Assembly: GCF_018873765.1 (NCBI RefSeq)
Contig: NC_057926.1
Location: 51,327,043 to 51,391,042 of the forward strand
Length of the DNA: 64,000 nt
Source of the DNA: Telopea speciosissima
Taxonomy: Eukaryota > Streptophyta > Magnoliopsida > Proteales > Proteaceae
Direction: 5' to 3'
In this document: positions 33,201 through 44,038 of the stretch, one piece after another
How the letters are laid out: each line of letters begins with the position of its first letter
Numbering within the stretch: position 1 is the first letter of the stretch
Notes under the pieces: generated by a model
Seen by the model: the letters and a program-made list of their open reading frames with translations, nothing else
What the model was told of the DNA's origin: nothing
Database searches by the model: none
Program-made: the position numbers and the translations under genes

Positions 33201-34560
33201 GCTTCAGCTCCGGCGACCATCACCTGCTCCGGCTACAGCGACCATTACCAGCGGCAAGGAGAAAAAAGTCTGAAACAGGGATGGATTTCCCTGAGCTAAG
33301 GGAAAACCAAGAGCCGATCCTCCTTAGATTTTCTCTTCAGATACCACCGATGGTTCCTTCGCTCCCTCCACGGCCGATGTCATCTCTGTGAAACCTCGCC
33401 CTGCTTCCTCTGCAACTCCGATGTTCTCCTTAGCATTGTCATCGTCAACAACGACTTCTTCGAATTACAAGTGGTTTCTCCCTCCTTCTTCTAAGTTCTA
33501 CCTCTCTCCTCCTCCTCGTCTTTCTGTTTCTCTCTTTCTCTCTTTTCTCTCTCTCTCTCTCTCTGTAGAAACCATGATCTGGGAGCACTTGTTCTTGATC
33601 CAACGAATGCCTTTTCTGAAGGACTCTAACCTTCCTTCGACGGCGTAAATTTTGTACCTGGCGACTCGTTTTCTCCTCTTCATCTCCTGTCGCTAAAGCT
33701 CCACGACTTGATTGACGAAGACGACGAAGAGCAAAGTTTCTGCAAACAGGAGAGAGTGGCATTTGTTTTATTGTGGTGACGTCGCAGTTTCTCGTGTTCG
33801 AGCCTGCTATGAAGCTACATTATATGGCCAAGAGGAAGCTTGAAGCATGTGGGATTGTAGAAATAGATGACTCCTCTACTGATTCAAGTAACTAGGTAAG
33901 CTCTTGCGCGTTTGGTGTTCTTCACTGGTTCAGCATTTAGTTTATAGGGTAAGGGTTTTTGACTTTGCTACAAGTAGGGTTGTAAACGGAACAACTCCTA
34001 CAAGATGAGTGGTATGCTGAGAGGCCAATCGACCCCTCGTTTAATTTGTAGGGTTAGGGTTTTTGACTTTCCTATTTCTCTTTTTCTTCATTCTTTCGTT
34101 CTCTGTAACTTCAATCTCTTTCCTTTTTTTTTCTTGTGTTTTCTGGTTTTCCAAGCAGAAGAAGATAAAACCCCTCTCTGCTTCTTCCTGTTTGTCAAAA
34201 AAAAAAAAAACCGACCCCTTTTGTTTGATTTTTTGTCTTCCGATCTGGTTCTCTGTTTTTTTTTTGGGTGCAATGTTAAAGGAAGTTGTGTAATGTTAAT
34301 GGAAGTCTTTAGATCTAGTTCTCTGGTGGTTTTAAGCTTATATCGAGTCTTGTTTTCCTTATCTCTAATCCTTTCTCTTGATTACAGCTGATTTGAAAAA
34401 TCTAAGGCCATATTATTGTTTTTTTGTTAGTCATGGCCATGTTATTGTATGTTGTGTAGCTCTGTTTTGTTTATTCATACTTTCTTGTGGCAGCAAGAAC
34501 CTGCAAATGCCCAGGTATCACTACTAATTGGGTCCCCACACTGAGAACCCAACATGATCC
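33200..34560 (+). other. Unassigned, pyrimidine-rich stretch
   Basis: CT-rich DNA with a (CT)n tract at about 33547-33564 and frames dominated by Ser, Leu and Phe. The read-through near 33790-33895 (FEPAMKLHYMAKRKLEACG, EIDDSSTDSSN, stop) looks protein-like but matches nothing I know. It may be transposon-derived. No gene is claimed. Confidence 0.3.
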
Positions 34561-34574
34561 GTTTAATAGAATGG

Positions 34575-34725
34575 CAAACAAGGTTTCACCATCTTTGTTA
34601 TAAATTTTGAGTTTAATCATCTCAAGCCTAAATTAAGCTGAGGTGAAATTGCCAAGGTCAGAAATAGCAGCTGGTGTTTCTCCATCTTTGTTATCTTTGT
34701 TATAAATTTTGACTTTAACCTTGTC
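34575..34725. repeat. Local duplication of about 95-bp spacing
   Basis: TTTCACCATCTTTGTTATAA (34585) and TCTCCATCTTTGTTATCTTT (34678) each lead into TTATAAATTTTGA and TTTAA. They are two diverged copies. Confidence 0.5.
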
Positions 34726-34734
34726 TGCCAATAA

Positions 34735-34868
34735 TATCCAAAGGAAAGTCTTCAAACAAGTTGTGAATAAGCTTAAAATCATGGGAACCTGAAGATATGA
34801 TTAGAACGTGCATTGGGTTTTAATTTTTTTGTCAAACTTTTTTTATCAGATAGAGTAATGGATGGTGG
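34735..34868. repeat. Direct repeat, copy 1 (134 bp)
   Basis: Near-identical to 35588-35720 (TATCCAAAGGAAAGTCTTCA at the start, ATGGATGGTGG at the end). The copies are about 850 bp apart in the same orientation. Confidence 0.85.
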
Positions 34869-35264
34869 CAGGAAATCTTGTGGCACCGTGTGGATTCTAG
34901 TGATATTATTGTTTCTGTGGAGAGCTGTGTACATGGCTCTCTCTAAATTAAAGAGTGAATTTCGCCTCAGCTGCTATTTCTGACCTTGGCATCCATCAAT
35001 ACACACTATATACCTTAATTCATTATGGATTTGGTCATTGACACATGATAGAGCTAAGACTGGACTATCAACTACCACTTTATTCGACTTACCATGTTTA
35101 TAGAAATGTGTGGATTTGATATCTTTTTTCCCCCTTGGGTAATTAAGATGGTTTTGGTTTTCAGATTTCAATTTAATACATCATTATTAAACTCTGTTTT
35201 CAGAATCCAATCTTCACACCTTTTTTTCCTAGAATCCTTCTTCGAGTATGAATTCTGAATTTCT

Positions 35265-35478
35265 CAGGTGTGTGAGTAAAAGTTTGTTAGGGTGATTATG
35301 GGCAGCATGGGGTGGGGGTGAGTGTTCAAGTGTAGGGGCACCAAGGTGTGGGGGTGTGTGAGTAAATTAGTGTAAGTGTGTGAGGGTGTGTATGGACAGC
35401 ATGGGGTGAGGGAAAAAGTGTTCGGATGTGTGGGCAGCAAGGGGTGGGGGTGAGTGCTCAAGTGTAGGGGCAGCAAGG
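35265..35478 (+). repeat. G-rich minisatellite
   Basis: Repeating units built from GGTGTGTGAGTAA, GGGCAGCATGGGGTGGGGG and TGAGTGTTCAAGTGTAGGGGC. About four to five irregular copies lie on the plus strand. The opposite strand has an open frame (PLHLSTHPHPLLPTHPNTF) that only reflects the repeat. Confidence 0.75.
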
Positions 35479-35587
35479 TACTATTGAAATAGAAGAGCTG
35501 CTGCTTTGCAGAAAAGCCATTGTTGCCTTGTGATGTAAGCATGTATGTAGGTTGGATTTATTAATTCTTTTTGTATCATTCCAATTT

Positions 35588-35720
35588 TATCCAAAGGAAA
35601 GTCTTCAAACAAGTTGTGAATAAGCTTAAAATCATGGGATTCTGCAGTTAAGATGAGAACGTGCATTGGGTTTTAATTTTTTTGTCGAACTTTTTTTATC
35701 AGATAGAGTCATGGATGGTG
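35588..35720. repeat. Direct repeat, copy 2
   Basis: Second copy of 34735-34868. Together they bracket the G-rich minisatellite. Confidence 0.85.
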
Positions 35721-35759
35721 GATGGTGGTTGCTATGATGGGGAGAGGCTTCTCTTCATA

Positions 35760-37075
35760 GCCTGTAGAGCCTCTTTGTACAGGTTTGTTTTCTGCCATAC
35801 ATGGCAATTCAGTTGACAAAGAAACTTGTAGAAAACCATCCATATCAACCTTTACTAAGGCGAGAATGTGTCTGTTTGTAACCAGATTTTGCTTACCATT
35901 ATTGAGAAAGTGCCTTAGTAGTTGTTCTGTAATAACTATGGTGAGTGATGTGGTGCATATTGTATACTTTTATGTTCTATTAGTGAATTTTCTTCTTGTT
36001 CTTTAAAAAAAATCTAAGGGATATAGTTTAATGACTTGAAGCAAGAAGGAGAGGGACTTGATGTGGCTGATCAAGATGGTTGTTGTAGTTGGTGATTGGG
36101 TGGAGTTTGGAGCCCTTTCACTTGTTTAGGTTGTTGCATAAGGGTTTGAAACAAGGATGAGGGATCTACCCACCACCTGCATGAATTGACTCTTTCATGT
36201 CAAGTACACACACTTTGGCATTACAGTTCAACATATCTTTGATCTGCCTATATCATAGTAGTGTCCCAATTTGGCATTACAGATCAACATATCTTTGTCA
36301 ATGAAGAAATGAATTTGCCAAAATGGTTGTTGTCTCAGTCATTAACTCAAACGGAAGAGCATGTGGGATTGCACCCATGGGACGGTGGTTGGATTCCACC
36401 AGGACTCGAGAACAATTTTTCCTTTCATTAAAATAGGTGAGTCTTTAGCTCAAACAGAAAAGCCCTAACTTTTGAATTAAATGCTATCAATATTAATAAT
36501 AATAAATGACAACTTCTATTATTTGGCTTGGAGTACCTTCACCACTAAGACTAGCTCTAGACCCATTTGGATCTCATGACAACTTTTATTGGACTATTAT
36601 TTGGCTTGGAGTACATTTCATTACAATCTGGGTTGAAAGCTTTAGCTTGGTTGGTTCTTGGGTTTAGCATTATTGGTTCCGAAATGGTGGTGGCCCTCTC
36701 AATTGTCTGAAATCCAAACATAAATCTATAATCCCTTCTGTTATAAGTAAAATCAATAAATAATTTTCATTCATTTGTGTTATGAAAATTATGCCTAAGG
36801 GATGAGATTTTTATGTAATTTGATAGAATTAGAAGAGAAAACTGTTTCTATTAAAATGACAATTCATACATGTTTCTATTTCTCTGTAATAGCATAATCA
36901 ATTTTTTACCATATAATATTTGTTGATACAGAATTACTCCCAAAATCCAGAAAACTGAAAAAATCAATTCTGACTCTGAAAACAACTGCTCTGAAAGCGA
37001 GGGTAAGGCTGCATCAATATATGTGACCTATTTAAATCATTTCTTAGATATCCAAGTATTAGAACTATAACATCA
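35760..37075. other. Intergenic with local tandem duplications
   Basis: TTTGGCATTACAG..TCAACATATCTTTG occurs at about 36211 and 36274. ATGACAACTT plus TATTATTTGGCTTGGAGTAC occurs at about 36506 and 36577. No gene is seen. Confidence 0.45.
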
Positions 37076-37079
37076 CAGT

Positions 37080-37365
37080 AAGGGTGTTAATCGATTTGGT
37101 TCAATTCAAACCATTTAACCAAACGGCCTCAATTTTGAAACCATAACCAAACCATTTATTAAACGGTTTCATGGTTTTGTTTTTAAATGGTTCGATTCGG
37201 TAAACGGTTTCTATTTGCTTTTGGTACATTTATGTACATTTAAGAGTGTTAACCGGTTTGATTTGTTTCGAATCGTTTAACTAAACGGCCTAAAATTTGA
37301 AACCATAACCAAATCATTTATTAAACGGTTTTATGTTTCGATTTAAATGCTTTGATTTAGTTTTG
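37080..37365. repeat. Two tandem copies of a GTTAACCGGTTTG-type repeat
   Basis: Copies at about 37084-37240 and 37246-37365 share AACCATAACCAAA, TTTATTAAACGGTTT and CTAAACGGCC or CCAAACGGCC. The copies are diverged. The class is probably a MITE-like repeat. No coding potential. Confidence 0.6.
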
Positions 37366-37409
37366 ACACCAAACAACAATTGGGATCTTTATTTGCTCCA
37401 TTTTCTGGG

Positions 37410-37520
37410 TTGGTCCATTTTTCCAAGTTCCTCTAATAGAGGGGGCAAAAACGACCATCCTACCCCTATCCGAATGAGATCCACCCCTATCTATTAGAGG
37501 AACTTGGGGAAATAGAACCG
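37410..37520. mobile_element. Short foldback element
   Basis: CCAAGTTCCTCTAATAGAGG (left) and the inverse of CCAAGTTCCTCTAATAGATA (right) form a stem of about 30 bp around a short loop. It resembles a small MITE. The target duplication is not clear. Confidence 0.5.
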
Positions 37521-38027
37521 ACAGAAATACAAACAATTGCACCTACCCATCAATTTTGTCCATGTGTTGTCACCAAAAAAAAATAAAAACTCACTTTTAA
37601 TGCTCCTCTTTTTTTGGTTTTTTGGTAAATAAGTCAAAACAGAGCAATTCTTTTAATCCTCTAAATAGTTGCCTGCTAGTCAAAGTCAACAAAATGAACA
37701 GCGGTTCTAAGTTCTAACGGACCTGGGAGCCTTATCCAGCAGTCACCCACCCAATGAACCGACCAAAAAACAAAACAAAAAAAGGTCTAAAGCCAGTTTC
37801 TCGTTCGGACAACGGTCAATCACATGGTGGCCGGGTACTGCAGAGGATTTTAATTGTAGCCGGACGGGAATCGACTTCATCGAATGAGAACTGGGAAGAT
37901 ATTCGCCGTAGGATAGGGGAACTACCAATTCCACACGTCAATACGACATTCGTATAGACCACGATTTCAAGACTAGGAGCCGCCAAGCTTCCACCGTAGG
38001 GTCCACTTAACTGTAACAACCGTTTGC

Positions 38028-38034
38028 TATAAAG
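38028..38034 (+). promoter_or_regulatory. TATA box of the glutaredoxin-like locus
   Basis: TATAAAG about 115 bp before the ATG at 38148, with a plausible leader between. The promoter therefore looks preserved although the coding region is broken. Confidence 0.45.
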
Positions 38035-38147
38035 ATAGGGCTGTGGAAGAGTAGAAGATATTGAGATCTGAGTTTAATTGTTTTGTGATCAGAGCAGAAC
38101 CAGAGAATTCAGAGTTAAGTGAGAAAAGAGAGATTTTAAAGATTGAA

Positions 38148-39130
38148 ATGGCGTTGGCTAAGGGAAAAGAGATCGTTTCATCAAACCCGACTGTGGTCTT
38201 CGGGTACTCTTTCCTCTTTCCTTCTCTGGGTTCAATTTCTTCTAATTTGTTTTGGATTTGGGATTGTTTTGATAGAATCTGTTATCTTATGCCATAGGAT
38301 GTAAGATGATCAGCTTTTCCCCTTTACTTGATGTAAAGGGGGATGATACCTGTATCACCTCTCTACTGATCTTAAACCCATTATCCATCACTGAGGGCCA
38401 ATGTTACTACTGATTTAAATGCTTTCTTTCTTCGATTATGGGAACTAAGAAGGAAAAAAAAAACATAAGCTTTGATATTCCGCCTTAATGTTGAGAAACG
38501 TTTACATGAGTCAATGGTATATTTGTTCAAGAGAATGGTTCTTTATTTCCTTTCTATTCTAATTGTATGTTTCTTATAATTATTTTCCTCTCCTCTGAAG
38601 GTGATGGAAGTGATATCCAGTCCGCAGGACAGAAGACTGTCCCCAATGTGTTCATTGGTGGAAATCACATTGGAGGCTGCGATGGTATGACCTGTTTAAC
38701 TTCACCATTTTCCTTCAGGTTCATTAGGGTTGGTCTCATCTGGAATGAAAACATTTCATTTTGATTTCCCTTGTAATGGATACAAATAAAGGGATGCTTC
38801 AGAATGGACTCTTCTCTCTGCGATAGTGATTTGTTGATTAGAATGTGTGAAAGGAAACCATTTCCTTCATTCTTTAACATTCTAGTGATGAATGGAGTCC
38901 ATCTTCTGTTGATGTCATTTGCATTCAGATGCTATGAGCAAACCAAAATAATCAATTTTCGTTCCAAGTGGAGTGATCAGCCAAGCGTAACCAAAAAGAT
39001 TAACATCAATGAATTGATATCTGATTTCTGATTTCTGGTGGTTGCAGCAACTATGGCAAAGCACCAGGAGGGGAAGCTTGTGCCCTTGCTTACTGAAGCT
39101 GGTTCTCTTGCTGAACCTGCTACTGCTTGA
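38148..39130 (+). pseudogene. Glutaredoxin C2-like gene lacking the CxxC active-site exon
   Basis: Exon 1 (38148-38203) encodes MALAKGKEIVSSNPTVVF, the start of class I glutaredoxins like Arabidopsis GRXC2. Exon 3 (38601-38684) encodes DGSDIQSAGQKTVPNVFIGG and NHIGGCD, with the TVP and GGxD glutathione-binding motifs. Exon 4 (39048-39130) encodes ATMAKHQEGKLVPLLTEAG to a stop. The exon that should carry the CPYC redox centre is absent from the roughly 400-bp interval. Exon 3 also lacks about five codons normally between QSA and GQ. Exon 1 ends in phase 2 but exon 3 needs phase 1, so splicing them directly shifts frame into an immediate stop. I infer a pseudogene, or an assembly gap hiding the exon. 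Confidence 0.75.
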
Positions 39131-40690
39131 AACCAGATACGGCAGTCATGAGCACATCGAAGATGAATGGCCGCAACTATCAGACGTAGATTAGTAATTA
39201 AATAGTTTCAGTAGAGGTATGAACATAGTGTTGTGCTTGTGATTGCATCTGTAATAAAAACAGAACTATCAGATGGAATAAAATACATTTACTATGTCGT
39301 ACCTAGCCCAACATGAAGTGAAAATTAAGGAGGGAAAACTCTCTAGTATGAACCATTCCTACAATCTAAAAGCAATGGATGCTTCCTCAGGGGCTATAAA
39401 GTATTCACAATTTCACACCAAATACAAACACATAAAAACACAAAGGGAGAATATTCTCTGTGCCGCAGCGCAGCCTGAGCCTAAACACAAGGGCAGTTTG
39501 TGCAGAGGGGTAGGGTGGTCATTGCATCCACCCCCATGTGCTTGAGCGCAGGCTGCCCTGTGGCACAGAGAACAGCGCCCCAAACACAATATAGGTATCA
39601 TCCCCATAATATGGTTAGTTTCACTCTTTTTTTATTTTTATTTTTTTTTATAGATAGGCCCCACACAGAGTTGAATTCATGATCTTTTAATTGTGAGCCG
39701 TTGATCCTTGCCAACTGAGAATATAAGTGGTCTACGATTCTAGATCCCCTACAATGAAGTCGGCTCAGTTTTACGAGAACCATCTCATACACCTCTAAGC
39801 CTTCCTGATGGAATCCACAAAGTAGGATCCACAAAATGGGTTCACAAAGGATTCCATGAGGTCGGATTCAGGGCGCAGGAGATGGTTCTAATACCTAGCT
39901 TCCTCACCAATGACATTAATCACCACAATTGATGTCACACAATTTATACTTGCGTAGCTCTCTCTACCATATGGGCTACACCCCCAAAACGGTCAATTGC
40001 CACATCTCCGACCTCCAATTTTCTCCGTCAGTGGTGAGATCATTGAGGAATGTAAGCAATAATCATCTTCAGTTTCACTGTCAAATTCGTGAGTCCTGGA
40101 TTTTTCGATACTGTTATTGATCTTCAATCAAAACTCACAAGCTCGAGAGAAAACTATGCCTTTCTGGACTCCCTCCATCTTTCCAGATTTCTTCTCTTCG
40201 TGAAGTAAACAACGACTTCTCTTTGAGTCTTCATCTTCAGTTCTTCAGGGGATTCGGCGACCCAAACAGAGTCTTTAAGCTTCCAAATTTTGTCATTCAG
40301 AAAGAGCAAGACCAGTTACAAAACCCTCCCGCTCACCGCTCCCACATGCAAGCAAGGTGAGGAAAGAGTGGAAGAAGTTGGACCTTCTGGAACCACCAAA
40401 AATAGTCCCATGGGAGTATCCATCAACTATCCATACCAATGGGTGGCTGATGCTGCTATTGTTGGATCACATTAAGTGATGGGTGAATCAAATATAAAAA
40501 TTACCAAAAAAAAAAATCAAATATAAAAATAAAGAGTTTTAGATAGAATACCTGAAAGAACCATGGAGTGGGGAGTTTAGAGACGGCAGAAAGAATGGCT
40601 GATGCGTCCATTTAGTGTTTGCTTGTGCAGAGAGAATCCTCAATTATCAGCCATCTGGAAAACAGTGGGGATTTTAAAGAGAGCCATCTG
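39131..40690. other. Intergenic, with a foldback repeat
   Basis: A foldback repeat sits at 39452-39572 (listed separately). The part at 39650-39960 reads like retroelement-derived non-coding DNA. No gene is seen until the PPR remnant. Confidence 0.4.
39452..39572. repeat. GC-rich foldback repeat
   Basis: TTCTCTGTGCCGCAGCGCAG at the left pairs with the inverse of TTCTCTGTGCCACAGGGCAG at the right. The arms are about 24 bp over a span of about 120 bp. Confidence 0.6.
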
Positions 40691-40769
40691 CTTCAAAGAA
40701 AGCACAAAGATAGCATGCCAGAAGTGCAGAAGCAGCAGTTAGCTCCTGCTCTAACCTACCAAGTGTCAG

Positions 40770-42501
40770 TACAATCTTCACCTCTACACTCCTTAACCTA
40801 CAAAACTCTCTTAAAAGCAGGGTCTCATCTCAGGCCCTGCAGCAAGTACATGCCCACATTATCATTTCTGGTCTTCACCACAACCGAGCCCTTCTCACCA
40901 AGCTGATAACTTTTGCCTGTTCTGCTGGCTCTATTTCCTATACTCGTCAACTTTTCTTCTTTGTCCCCAATCCCGACTCGTTCCTCTTTAACTCCCTCAT
41001 CCTCTTCCAGATCTGGATTTCCTCTTGATTCGATTGTATTCTACCAACGTATGCACCGTGCTGAATTATTACGATCAAATTACACCTTCACAGCCATTAT
41101 TAAGTCCTGTGCTGATATAGCGGCACTGAGACTTGGTAAAGTAACATTCTCATGTTTTGGCTTTTGGGTTTGGTTCAGACCCCTACGTCCAAGCTGCCCT
41201 TGTAACCTTTTATGCCAAATCTGGTGATTTAGTTGCTGCCAGAAAAGTGTTTGATAAAATGCCTGAAAGAACCATCATTGCCTGGAATTCGATGATTTCT
41301 GGTTATGAGCAAAATGGTTTTGCTAAATAAGCAGTTGAATTGTTCTACCAGATGCTGGAAATGAGGGTGGAACCAGACTCAGATACTCTGGTGAGCCTGT
41401 TGTCTGCTTGTTCTCAATTGGGTGCTCTTGATTTGGGTCAATGGGTGAATAATTACATTGTTGACAATGGTTTAAGTGTTAGTGTAATTCTAGGTACTTC
41501 TTTGATTAACATGTATGCCAGATGTGGTAATGTGACCAAAGCTCGACAAGTTTTTGATGGAATGCTTGAACGAAATGTTGTGGCTTGGACAGCTATGATT
41601 TCTAGATATGGTATGCATGGTTATGGTAGCCAGGCCGTTGAGCTTTTCTATCATATGAGAAACCATGGGCCACCACCAAACGATGTCACGTTTGTCTCAG
41701 TCTTGTCTGCATGTGCGCACTCAGGGTTAGTAATTGAGGGGCGCCAAGCATTCTTGTGCATGAGCCGGGATTATGGGTTTGCGCCGAGGATGGAACATCA
41801 TGTTTGCATGGTTGATTTGCTGGGACGTGCTGGTTTTCTGAATGAAGCAGTTCAGTACATTGAGGAGATGATACCCGGGGAGCCAGCACCTGCAGTGTGG
41901 ACAGCAATGCTTGGGGCATGCAAGATGCACAAAAATTTCAATCTTGGAGTGAAAGTGGCCGAGCGTGTACTGATACTGGAACCTGATAACCCTGGGCATT
42001 ATGTGTTGCTTTCAAACATTTATGCATCAGCAGGGAGGACGGATCGAGTGGAAAGAGTAAGAAACATGATGATACATAAAGGCCTAAAAAAGCAAGTTGG
42101 CTATAGCTTAATAGGGATCAATTTTGTGACACATGTTTTGCATGGGTGATAAGTCCCATCCACAGACAACTGAAATCTATCAATATCTTGATGAGTTAAT
42201 ATGGAAATCCAGGGAAGCAGGTTATGTACCAGAATCTGATTCAGTGATGCATGAACTGGAAGAAGAAGAGAGAGAATTTGCTGTTAGATTCCATAGTGAG
42301 AAGCTTGCAGTAGCGTTTGGTCTCATGAACACCCACCATGGGACACTAATCAGGATTGTGAAAAACCTTCGCATGTGTGCTGATTGCCCTTCCGCAATCA
42401 AGTTCATGTCAATTGTTGCTAAAAGGGAAATAATTGTTCGAGATAAGCATCGATTCCACCATTTCAAACATGGGTCGTGTTCTTGCCAGGATTACTGGTA
42501 A
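40770..42501 (+). pseudogene. PLS/DYW-type pentatricopeptide repeat protein, broken (At2g33760-like)
   Basis: Pieces in order: ALQQVHAHIIISGLHHNRAL, PNPDSFLFNSLI, SNYTFTAIIKSCADIAALRL, YVQAALVTFYAKSGDLVAAR, MPERTIIAWNSMISGYEQNG, then a long intact stretch 41340-42125 (NVVAWTAMISRYGMHGYG, EHHVCMVDLLGRAGFLNEA, NIYASAGRTD). The C-terminal E and DYW domains are at 42133-42501 and end in HHFKHGSCSCQDYW. The order matches Arabidopsis At2g33760 closely. Such proteins edit organellar RNA, and DYW is the cytidine deaminase; HSE is present. Lesions are frameshifts near 40990-41030, 41145 and 42130 and an in-frame TAA at 41328-41330 (FAK, stop, AVEL). Pro replaces the usual His in DCPSAIK. I infer a fairly recent pseudogene. 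Confidence 0.85.
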
Positions 42502-43215
42502 CCGCCTTCATTTGTTTGTTAAGTTTCAGAGTGTTGATGGGATGAAGTTGCGTGGAGAACCATTTACTGTTCAAAGAAGTCCTTTTAGCCTCCTCCCAGG
42601 ATTAGAATCAAGGTTATGTTGTAACACTAATCAGGATTCAGGAGTGCTTTTGCACCCCTTTAAATCTTCATCATGTGGCAAAGACTCGTCTTCACTGGCC
42701 CATGGTTCCTGTTAATAGAAGGCAATGGGGTTTCCTTTTTATTGAAAGCAAAGCTTCCTCAAAAAGGGCAACATTCTTTTGGTTGGATTCTGAAATGTCT
42801 TCTTGTTCAGGCATACCTAATGTAAAGAGGTGGCAGTGGATGTCCAATATGTGATCAGTCTGACTTCTGAGGAGGCGCGCATACATCTTTATGGATTGTT
42901 ATTGTGCGAGTTTGGTTCAGCTCTGTTTTATCAGTTTAAAGTTTCAAACATATAGTGTCTGTTAGCAGTTCATGATCTCCGCAGGACCAAATTCTCAGGT
43001 GCTGATCACCAAGACAGACTTAAAATCGTATTTGACTATTGGTTTTTGAGGTTGTTTATATATGATAATGAATCTGACAATTTCAAATGCTGTGGAAAGT
43101 TTTAATGTGTTTTATTCATCTACTTATCTGCATAATTTTCACATCATTTTGATTCAAACAAGTAAGCACTCCATTCCAGTCAGGGAAATCTTGGAACTCA
43201 TTAGGTGACTCAATA
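42502..43215. other. Region downstream of the PPR remnant
   Basis: Probably former 3' UTR and flank. No gene or repeat is recognised. Confidence 0.4.
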
Positions 43216-43216
43216 C

Positions 43217-43405
43217 TTGCTTAAAGAACCAGAACCGAGAATAAGAGAAGAGGAGAAGCGGAAGGAGGAAGAGAACTGTGAGAATAATCGATCAACACAG
43301 CCTCCCCTCACTGCCTTTATTTGTATATAAACCAGACTACAAAAGAGGACTAATCTGATTAGGATCCATACTATAACACCTAGTTACAATAAGAGAATGA
43401 AAATA
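43217..43405 (-). repeat. Copia LTR, 3' part on the minus strand
   Basis: Minus-strand LTR piece with a TATA-like element (GGTTTATATACAAATAAAGG near 43320-43335) and a purine/pyrimidine-rich leader. The rest of the LTR lies at 49888-50034. An L1 element has split it. Confidence 0.5.
43388..43405. repeat. Left target-site duplication of the L1 element
   Basis: AATAAGAGAATGAAAATA, identical at 49888-49905. Confidence 0.85.
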
Positions 43406-44038
43406 TTAACAATCGATGTTACTGGAGTCTCCAGGCTTCCAATGAATGGATCTCCACATAACTAGCCAATTCTCCATGTTCTTCAACGCGGTTGGCTTGA
43501 GGCTTGTAGTACAGTTTAGAAGAAAAAAATTACTTGTGGAGGCGATAAAAATCCTTGTGATGGCGTATGCTAGCATGACCGGCCTATCCTAACTCTGCTC
43601 CTTTATTGCTTTCGTTCTTTTGCTCTCCAAACTCCATTTACCCTCTTTATTGCTTCATTTGGGTTTGGCGCTGAAGGACGTTGTGGGAATATGAGCTGAC
43701 CCTTTGCTCTTGGTCCCTACCCCTATCTCCACCTTTACCATTAGTTGGACTATCGTTTTCTATTTGCTTCTCTCTATTTTTCTTTGTTTATTCTTCTTTT
43801 GGCGTGATGAGCTTCTCTTTGGTGAGACCTGCTTGTCGTGCTTTGGTCTTCTTACTCGCTGGCTTGATTCCTTGACTGGAGTTCTGTCATTGGTCGTTCT
43901 GTGGCTTGCATTACTGCTTGCTTCACTGTTTTTTGGCTTTGCTTACTCTTCTCTGCTGACTCCGGTCTGATCTCACTTGTGGGGTCTTGCTGTGTCTTTG
44001 TCTTTGTGTTTCCTATTTGCAGATTCTCTTTGTTGGCC

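Noticed and set aside
33388-33762. Opposing open frames rich in Ser/Leu or Arg/Glu
   Set aside because: They reflect a CT-rich low-complexity tract read on both strands; no family resemblance.
35264-35542. His/Pro/Leu-rich 92-codon frame on the minus strand
   Set aside because: A translation of the G-rich minisatellite, not a gene.
36352-36415. tRNA-like B-box motif (GGTTGGATTCCACC)
   Set aside because: No cloverleaf could be drawn and no A box at the right distance. At most a SINE scrap.
37743-38019. Overlapping 63-67-codon frames on both strands upstream of the glutaredoxin locus
   Set aside because: No resemblance to known proteins; the stretch is best read as promoter DNA before the TATA box at 38028.
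43681-43970. Hydrophobic frames before L1 ORF1
   Set aside because: They lie in the L1 5' UTR, pyrimidine-rich, overlapping in several frames and without an ORF1 motif.
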